Made by a program: the position numbers and the translations under genes. The notes under the pieces were generated by a model. It saw only the letters and a list, made by a program, of their open reading frames with translations, was not told where the DNA came from and ran no database searches. This document shows positions 56,561 to 64,000 of a stretch of DNA of 64,000 bases, piece by piece. Source of the DNA: Pyricularia pennisetigena (Eukaryota; Ascomycota; Sordariomycetes; Magnaporthales; Pyriculariaceae); assembly GCF_004337985.1 (NCBI RefSeq), contig NC_043744.1, forward strand, positions 6,213,189 to 6,277,188. The letters run 5' to 3'. How positions within the stretch are numbered: the first letter of the stretch is position 1; each line of letters starts with the position of its first letter.

Positions 56561-57057
56561 ATAGTCCTTTTTTGTGGGTTCTATAGGGACGAGAGCAGCA
56601 GCAGCATAACAAAACAAACTCGGTGCCAAAATAACCCTGTCATGTCTATCATACCAGCTGCTGTCGTCAAACGTGATATTCGTTACAAAACCCAGTACCA
56701 TCCAGCATGCCATCAGGTGTGTCGTCACCAATAATCCCTAGTATCCAGCAAAAAGTGCATGAAGAAAAAGGAGAAAGCGGATGCAAACACCAAAGATGTT
56801 TGCCCCAAAAACAAGGAAGTTGGGGTGGTACAAATATGAAAAGAAAAAAAGAAAAAAAAATCAGATCCAATGTCGTCAAAAAACGCCGTCCCTTAGAAAA
56901 GCAGAACAAGCCAGTCATCATGTCTTGTCACAAGAAACAAGAACTAATGCCGAGAACTCCTCATACGGGTTGCGCGAGGGAGGCGCTACTGCGCGCCATT
57001 GTCGGCCTGGTCCTCTCCCTCAGCCGGCTTCTCGGCGCTCTCGCATTCAGAGGCCTC
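56561..57057. other. Convergent 3' intergenic region
   Basis: 497 bases between the RBG1 and Spo12-like stops; A-rich near 56840-56860. No supported gene. Confidence 0.55.
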
Positions 57058-57545
57058 CTAGGCCTCCTGCGGAGCGGCCGTCTTGGGGACTGACTTGGAC
57101 GAGCCAAAGAGGCCGCCGTCGTTGCTGCCGGCCAGCTTCCTAGACGAAGCCTGAGCAAACAGCGATTTCGGCTTGGCTCTGCAGAGGTCTGTCAGCATAC
57201 GATCGAAGCCAACGGTACGGAAGCGGTGCAGATGATCAACTTACTTTCCAACCTGCTTGTTGCGGTAAGCATTCAGCTTGGCGGTACAGGGGCTCATGAT
57301 GTTGTCCGAGGGTGAAATGTAGGTCTTGGTCCTGTCGGCGAGAAAATTGTTAGTACGTGGCTACGTTGGTGTTGTCACTGGCGCCGACTCCAAGACTGCA
57401 CTCACTTCTCCTCCTCCATCTTGGACGCCAGAACCTGCCGGTGGTACTCCATGCTCTTGACGCCGGGCTTCTCAACCTCGTGAGTCTTGTCGTTGACCGA
57501 CATGCTGGTGTTAACGTCCTTGTCGGATAGTGGTGTGCCGGACAT
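57058..57545 (-). CDS. SPO12: Spo12-domain protein (mitotic exit), 115 residues
   Basis: Three exons on the minus strand: 57545-57406, 57331-57245 and 57178-57058 (introns 74 and 66 nt; GTGAGT...CCGACAG and GTAAGT...CTGCAG). The Spo12 signature is rebuilt only after splicing: TYISPSDNIMSPCTAKL, NAYRNKQVGK, AKPKSLFAQASSRKL. In budding yeast Spo12 belongs to the FEAR network, releasing Cdc14 in early anaphase; the phosphorylatable Ser-Pro in the core (IMSPC) is present here. The rest is short and polar, ending KTAAPQEA. The start is the ATG at 57545; the frame is open further upstream but without another ATG. Function is by domain homology. Confidence 0.87.
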
Positions 57546-58790
57546 CTTGTGTGTATGTTTCACGGGGGTTTTTTTTTCACAGTTGTCTTTCAAAGTGGAC
57601 GTTTTCTGTTGCGTTGCAGTCGTTGCGCGCAAGTTGGTAGTGCCTGAATGTGTATGAATGCGATGCGATCAAGCGTTTTTAAGCGTTGGTTGATTTGTTT
57701 GCAAGTATATAATTGTGTGGTCGCGTGAATGGTTCAAGATTGGGATGTAGTTCTAGATCGAGAAGGCCTGTCCGTCCAATGCGTAAGAAGATCGGGGGAA
57801 TTTAAACATTCATGGAGCCAGCCAAGGACGGGAAGCGACAAGCGGGAGCAAGAAAAAAAACACAAAGTAAACATTTCGCACGTTAAAAAAACACAAGTTG
57901 GCTGATTGGCACGGCAACGGTGGGCGGGCCGCCCCACAACAGAGAGACAAAAACGGTTGCTGGAATGCGCCAGCTTCGCTGACATGCACAAACACAGACT
58001 CCACACGAGCCCGGCAAAAAGCCATCAACCTCAAACGGCTGAACCTGCAGGGAAAACCCACGGGGGGTCCCTGCAATGTGAATGTTACCGCAAAACAAAT
58101 ATACCGAAAAGCAAGACCTTCTCGAACATCCCTGGTGAGACGACATCTATTCGTCATCTGCTTTTGTTTATAGAAACATGTGCCGAACCCCCGTGTCCAG
58201 CCAGGATCCTAGCTGAGTGAGTCACTTTTGTCTTCTGGATCCACGTAGGCAAGGGCCAAAGGCAAAACCGGTTGGCATGGTGAATGAGTGAGAGTGTGCA
58301 AGAGTTCACGGGCCTGGATTCACGCGTGCAGCCAAGTGCTTCGGAGGAGACGTGACACACTTACACCACAGTACGTTTTTGACTGCAGCTTCAGTCAAAG
58401 CACGTTTCCACCTGTTATCGCCACATCTTCAGGAACACTTTGTTATTGTTTCCAGATCCATTCTTCATATCCTTCTATCTGAAAGAAAGGGGTATATTTG
58501 ATGCCAAAACGCCTTCTATCCTAACCCAATGCAGTTCCTTTTGCCGCCTCATTCCTTGTAGTCTGCCCCCCTTTGTGACATTAGAATATAGACAACTGCC
58601 ACTCATCGCAGCATAACCTAAACTCCAACAAGAAACAACCCACAGACGAGGGACAGCTCTATGCAAACTCCAACAGGCTCAAAGCGTAGCCTGTTTCCCC
58701 AATCTTCCAGGACCCAAAACAGTAGGGGCCAATCAAAACCGAGAAGCCAAATACCCGCTGATACAAGACACCGTCCTTCCGCAATCCCAC
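57546..58790. other. Intergenic, 1.25 kb
   Basis: Promoter of the Spo12-like gene and 3' region of the deubiquitinase gene. Frames of about 90-115 codons at 57810-58220 on both strands overlap each other and lack features. Confidence 0.55.
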
Positions 58791-61718
58791 CTACATGACA
58801 ACGCACTCCCGCTCCGGCTCGCCACCCACGCTTTTGCGGTACATATGATGATGATGCTTTCCCCTTCCTTTATCCTTGCTATCCTTCCGCCCGCTGCAAC
58901 TTTCCTTGCATGTCCCGTCTGCCGCCTGCTGTTGCTGGGTTGGCTGCATCTCGAGGTGTTGTGACGAGGGTAGCTGGTCCTCGTATGCTTCTTGCTCGCC
59001 GGACGGCACCACTGACATCTCACGAAGGGGCTCTTTGCTGGTGCGCAACATCAATCCGCCCAGCCTTGACATGGTAAGGCTCATGCGTCCCTCGCCCGCC
59101 TGGCTGGCCGGTCGGCTGCCTCGCCTTTCCCCATGCTCCTTGGGGTCCCTTTCCCTTTCCCGCTCTCGGTCCTTGTCCCTGTCTTTCGGTTTGAACATTG
59201 CCGCTGCCTTGGCCAGTCGTCCTTCGGAGGGTGTAACGGCCGGTGACTGTTGCTGCGGGGGTTGCGAGGCGTCGCTGGCTAAGATCCCGGATGCGTCTGA
59301 GAAGGGCATGCTGCCGCGCCGAGATGTGCTAAGCTTGAGATAAGTATCTCCAAAAGCGCTGCTGTTCCCGAGGGATTCAATGTCCATACTCGGCCGAGGC
59401 GGTCGATCGAGGTCCGTATAGAACCCTATGCTGGGTCCAGTCGTCGAAGTTGCCGTCGTGGTCGTATCGAAATACCCACTCGTCCGTCTAGAATTATCGG
59501 GTCGTTCACTGTCAGAGGTCGGCGAGTACGATGATGCAGTCGTCGCCGCAAAGTTGACAGTCGAATCGTTGTAAGAAGGTGGCATCACCGCTCCTTTAAC
59601 TTGGTCGTCCATCACCACCGTCGTCTGCCCTGTCGTCGCCGACGAGTAATCCACCATGGGTACAATCTGGTAGAACAGAAGGTAGGGCATCTCGTCCTTG
59701 AGCGACTGTTTGATGTCGTCCACATATGTGACTCTTTCATCCAACAGGTCGTCAAATTTGACCCATTGCGCATCTTCGTAGTCTGGTGGAGGATCTGCAT
59801 CGTGTCGCCGGTTGTCCGTCAGAAGCTTGGGTGCCACCCTGGAAAACGCAACGTAATGTCCGCTATGTAATGAGTCGCCGCGATGGCACACGACCGACTG
59901 CAGCACCAGCTTGAACTCTGCGCTGAGGCCACTAGATTCCTCAACGGTAGCATCATTGACCAACATAAAGTGCGGCAGCCTCATGCTATCGGGGATGTCG
60001 ATGAATGTATTTTGTCTGCGAGGCTGACCTGTTTCTGTCATCATGTACCTCTTTAGACAGATGCCCACCACGGGGCGGTTGTTGAGGTGCTTTGCGACGT
60101 CGGTATCATTGAGTGGCTCGTCCTTACCGGCAGAGTGCCAGGCTGTCGAGCGGTCAGTATCTTTCTAACATATATCACGCAGGTGCACTTACGTATCAAC
60201 TTGAAGAACTGCCACGCCGGTATTGTCACTGCCTTTACAACAGTTGACCCCTGTCTCTTGACCTTTTGTAATAATGTTGAAGCATCCGCATCCGTAGGGT
60301 TTCCCTGAGCATCCAGCACAACACGTTGTATTATGCTGGTGGAACGTAGCCGAGCAGAGGGCCGCGTCACGGGCCGCTCTGTGGTTGGCGTCGCTGATGA
60401 GGACCCTCCCGCGTCCTCTAGGTTAGACCAGCGCCGCTGCAATGGTGTGATCTCGCCGAGCTTGTCTTCGTCTTGTTGACCTCCATCATCCTCGTCGTGG
60501 TCTGTCACGAGCCTAATCGTATTGTGTGGACCTAGTGTGTTGCCCCTTTTAGGGGTTGGCATATCGACGGGACTTTCCGTCCGGCAGCTGGACTCTTCCT
60601 CCCACTTGACATCGAAGCCTTTCTTGTCATCTGGCCTGTCCCGCAGAACGTCGACACGAGTGTTGAAATATTCCTCCAAGCAGTCTTCTAGCTTCACCCC
60701 TTTGCCTTCGGGGTCAGCCGGGACTGCGAGATTCAATAGCCTCTCAAACACGACCTTGTGATCATCTGCGTCGCCTTTGCCCTGGTGGAACAGATCAACC
60801 TGTAAGGTCAGTAATGGCAGTTGTAATGTTTCCGTAATGAATGCAAACGCCTCCGATGTGTCTTGTTGCTCGAGAAGCTTCGCATCCGCCCAGCCGCATG
60901 CAGCCAGTGCATCCTGTACATCTTCGACCTGTAGTGCAACGTCAGTACCCGGTCAGCCTCAACTCGGCAAGGCGTGCACATACCATCTCCGCCCGTATCA
61001 GCTTCCCGCTCCGTAAAAGATTCACCCAGAGTCTCAGGAGCACCGCCAGCTTCTGTTGTGCTTCGTTGGGATACTCGCGTCGAGTGAGCATGCATTCGAA
61101 AGCCTCCATCTTGGCAAACATGGCAAACAGTAGCGAATCCAGGTAGCACGTAACTGCCCCTCGATTCTCGGCGCCAAGCATCGCGACGTCCGGGTCGTAC
61201 GACCGTATCGTACCATCGACAGCCTCGCATTGAAACCTGAGGAGCTCCTTGGCTGCAGCGACGTTGCCGGAGGCGTAGTTGGACGCGAGCGCATTGCGAA
61301 CTTGGTCCAGCGTGACCTCTATGCTCTCCTCTTCAACCCAGTTCATAAGCTCCTCCATCTGGAATCAGTCAGCACTGTGACGTGGATCGAGAACAAGACT
61401 GGCCGCAATCTCTGTGGAGCCCTTCGAGTAGGCCTACCTTTACATGTTCCTTCTCCTCCTCCTCCTCCTTTGCCTTGGCAGAATTGTTTCCTGAACGATC
61501 CCTATTAAACATGGACAAGAGGGTATCGGCGGCGGAGGAACGAGACTAATACAGAAAGGGCGTCAGCCTCTGGCTAATCATGGGGAGCAATTTTCCCTAC
61601 TGCAGACCAGATATACCTTGTACCCAGGCTCCGTCGACTTGCTTCGTCTATGCGCGCCTCCATGGCGATCCCTGTCACGTAGGGTCAGGAAGCGCTTCGG
61701 TATTGTAGTCTTCATCAT
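58791..61718 (-). CDS. Ubiquitin carboxyl-terminal hydrolase (USP/UBP, peptidase C19)
   Basis: Five exons on the minus strand: 61718-61617, 61545-61438, 61358-60984, 60928-60193 and 60142-58791 (introns 71, 79, 55 and 50 nt), 890 residues. USP catalytic boxes appear in order: the Cys box NRGAVTCYLDSLLFAMFA (Cys near residue 141), the QQDTSEAF box, and the His box GDSLHSGHYVAF (second His near 536), followed by WVKFDD. Between Cys and His boxes lies a disordered Ser/Asp/Glu-rich insert of about 150 residues. Behind the catalytic part is a 300-residue low-complexity tail with a run of Arg/Glu/Asp (KPKDRDKDRERERERD), ending ECVVM. Substrate unknown. The start at 61718 is an ATG-ATG pair; the leader above it is GC-rich. 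Confidence 0.88.
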
Positions 61719-63813
61719 TGTGAGAGTTGGTGCCGCTGAAAGCCAAAGGTCGATAAATGCTCGATTCGAAATCGTTCAACAATAGTCCACCACTCGTAAA
61801 CAGGCTTGGAGCACCTCTGGGCGCACCCAGCGGCGACTGAGCAAGTACGCAATGAAGCGCCAAAAGAAGGCACACAAAGGAGCCCAGTGTATGTAATTTC
61901 TGGTCTTTCGAATTCGTCGCCGCGATCCTCGGCGCTTGTTCCTTTTGCTTGCCTGGTAGCAAGCAATGTCGACTAGCTCAAGGCTTGTGGAGGAAGCCAA
62001 TGAGCCCGGATTGGGGGTTCGATAGGCCGCGGCGGCCGCCGTCAAGGAGACCGGTCAATCATATGCAGGGACTTGTGGGTTTGTCTTTGTTCTAAATCGT
62101 GTTATGTTAGCCCGGCAAAGAGGGTGACGTCGTGGCAAGCAGGCAACCAAAGTACCTAGGTTGCTCACGTTAAAAAGGTTGCGGGACGTGGCGAGTTGCG
62201 CGTCAATCAAAAGCGGTTGGAGGGAGCGAGACGAACAAACAGCCGCATGACAAAGTAGGAAGTAGGCAGCAAGCGATCGAACAATGACGAAACTAGGTAC
62301 CTTGTATGGATGGAGATATTATGGTTGAGGACGAAGCTAATCGGGTTTCTGGTTTTACTTCAGGCAGTACAGTTAAGGTACAGCGTAGCGGGGTTGGTTA
62401 GTTCGGTGATTTAATGACCACCTCGGTGTGCTTACAAGGTTGTCTGTTAGTGGTGGGCTGATTGGGTACCTACTCCACAGTGGAGGCACATGGCTTGGCG
62501 TTCGGGTGAGCCTGGCGTCATTTGGTTAGGGATCAGTTGTGCTGGTTTCAACCACATGCAAATTATGGTTGAGACCATGCAAATCTGACACTTGTCGTGT
62601 GTTCTACCGTATACTGCAGAAACCCAGAGGTACCTTGCGTATCTTTACCAGCACACACCATTCCCATATTTTCCAAGTTTGCTTTCCAACGCATCTCTTT
62701 TGGTTGAATGTCTATGTGCATTCATCCGATACTTGCAAGCCGTAATCGCAAGGCCACAGCAGAGCGTTTTGCTCTCTGGAAATGATCTAGCAGTAGTTTA
62801 GTGTTCACTTAGAAATAAACAAATGGAATGAAAGGAGGATTCGTAGTGATGCATGTAATATGCCGGAATGAAGGCGATCGCGCCTCATCCGAAGTCGCAG
62901 ATCGTGCCCTCTGGTTACTACTACAGTAGAAGTATGATTTCCCCTCTGATTGGGTTTCGTATACAGATTGGACGGACTACCGCGGCTAACTTCCTAATGA
63001 GCACTCAATGTCTAGACCATCTGTATTTTCGTTTAGCCTCCTCACCGATCAGGTCATCGACTCTGTGTTTGGTATACCCACCCGATATTTGCCTAGGGGG
63101 GATGTTTCAAAGATTGGTAACAACATATTGGCTTCGTTCTAAGCCGGGAAATGAGCCACAATGTGCAAAGTCTAGGATGCGTTGTAGTCGAGATTGCTTT
63201 TCTTTACAAATGAATCGACTTGCCAATATTTACAAGTCAGCCTCCGTCGGCTTTTGGACGGCTCAAATAACAGTCTGTCTTCTCGTGGACCATCACTAAG
63301 GTTTCTCAGCCTCACGATGCAGACCATCTTCAGCTTTGTCCGATTCGCCGATGGCCGTAATATTTATAATACATGCACTCGAGATCCGAGCCTGCAGGAG
63401 CCCGATCAAGAGGAAGCAACTTGGCTCGTGATACGAGCGTTGCCCAGTTGACTGCGGTTGGACTCTTGTCCAAGGAAAGAAAAAAAAACATGTCTATCGG
63501 TCGTGAAGAAGATATGCAGATGACAAATACCGCCGATTTTGTTTCGCTGTTCCCAGCAACCGCGCCTCGAGACTTCCGACAATAATAAGACAACAGAGGT
63601 ACAGAGGTGATAAAAAGACAATAACATGAAAGATCGAGACGCTTTTATGGTTGCGGTAGCATGTCCCAAATAGCGAGATCATTAGATTACGGTAAAGTTG
63701 GTGACGTTGGATTTCGGCTGGCGAGTGGAGTCGAAGAGCGGCCGGAATACAATCTCTTGATTGTACAGGCTCCGGCGATCCTAGTTCGTGTCGTTATCGG
63801 CAACATGGATCGA
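61719..63813. other. Intergenic, 2.1 kb
   Basis: The first 330 bases are the leader or promoter of the deubiquitinase gene. They include minus frames of 89-95 codons, the longer ones without a convincing ATG; extra 5' exons cannot be excluded. A plus frame of 143 codons (62868-63299) has an ATG but no recognisable feature. The rest appears non-coding. Confidence 0.45.
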
Positions 63814-64000
63814 CTAGAAAGGAATGTTGGGTGACGGTGCCGCAGCTCCCAAAGCCTCTTGGCGCTCCTGCAGCTCCTCGCCGCCAGACTCGAGCGAGAC
63901 GCCCAGCCCAAGCTTTGCGGCGCCCTGTTTATATAGATGTTAGCATTTCGTCTCTTCCAGCACAGCTTGATGCGAGCGACTACTTACGGTAGGGTGGTCG
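63814..64000 (-). CDS. 3' end of an unidentified gene, truncated by the window edge
   Basis: A donor GTAAGT begins at 63987 on the minus strand behind a 13-base exon remnant. The 63-base intron (GCTAAC branch, ATAAACAG acceptor) ends at 63925. The last exon, 63924-63814, reads GAAKLGLGVSLESGGEELQ and ends PSPNIPF at a TAG when read in the phase I prefer. Another phase would give a longer, Arg/Ser-rich end to 63687. Too little is present to name it. Confidence 0.45.

Noticed and set aside
61675..62045. Two overlapping minus frames of 89-95 codons upstream of the deubiquitinase ATG
   Set aside because: The longer frames do not begin with a convincing ATG (one begins at TTG just after an in-frame TGA), and neither splices cleanly in phase onto the USP exons; treated as leader.
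62868..63299. 143-codon plus-strand frame with ATG
   Set aside because: No recognisable domain or signal, weak start context, surrounded by non-coding sequence; could be chance.

Overview
The window is nuclear DNA of a filamentous ascomycete (Pezizomycotina, most likely a Sordariomycete). The basis is short GT-AG introns of about 50-140 nt with CTAAC/CTGAC-like branch sequences, densely packed protein genes on both strands, long A/T homopolymers between genes, and families typical of these fungi: a PTH11-like rhodopsin-domain receptor, a PNP_UDP-NACHT-ankyrin NLR, a Cut12-type spindle pole body protein and secreted low-complexity wall proteins. I see no rRNA, tRNA, CRISPR array or intact transposon. 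The species cannot be fixed from the sequence alone.

Layout. 1-16 kb looks accessory: a hidden four-exon, 12-cysteine small secreted protein (123-632), an MFS exporter (1118-2733), a signal-peptide protein with an acetoacetate-decarboxylase-like look (4592-5705, minus), the large CAF-1 subunit (7722-9703, minus), a seven-TM PTH11-like receptor (11373-12724) and a GT32 glycosyltransferase (14866-15849). 16-20 kb holds one fungal NLR (16000-20025, minus). 20-25 kb has farnesyl diphosphate synthase (minus) diverging from APC8/CDC23 (plus); APC8 is followed by a 203-codon stop-free stretch in its own reading frame. 26-31 kb has two secreted low-complexity proteins: a proline-rich, probably GPI-anchored one, and an LPxx-repeat one whose repeat is open in several frames. 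33-63 kb is mostly housekeeping: MCM5, VPS54, a thaumatin-like secreted protein, GCN2, Cut12, UreF, CWC2, the DRG1/Rbg1 GTPase, a Spo12-domain protein and a USP-type deubiquitinase. The last 190 bases hold the 3' end of a gene that runs out of the window.

Working links. Several genes serve chromosome duplication and mitosis (CAF-1, MCM5, APC8, Cut12, Spo12). GCN2, CWC2 and Rbg1 act in translation control or mRNA processing. VPS54 acts in endosome-to-Golgi retrieval. ERG20 supplies sterol and prenyl precursors. Divergent pairs that probably share promoter regions are ERG20/APC8, MCM5/VPS54, GCN2/Cut12 and CWC2/RBG1.

Exon boundaries were set by hand from donor, acceptor and phase agreement, with continuity of the recognised protein family where there is one. 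Gene coordinates run from start codon to stop codon and include introns; UTRs are not defined.
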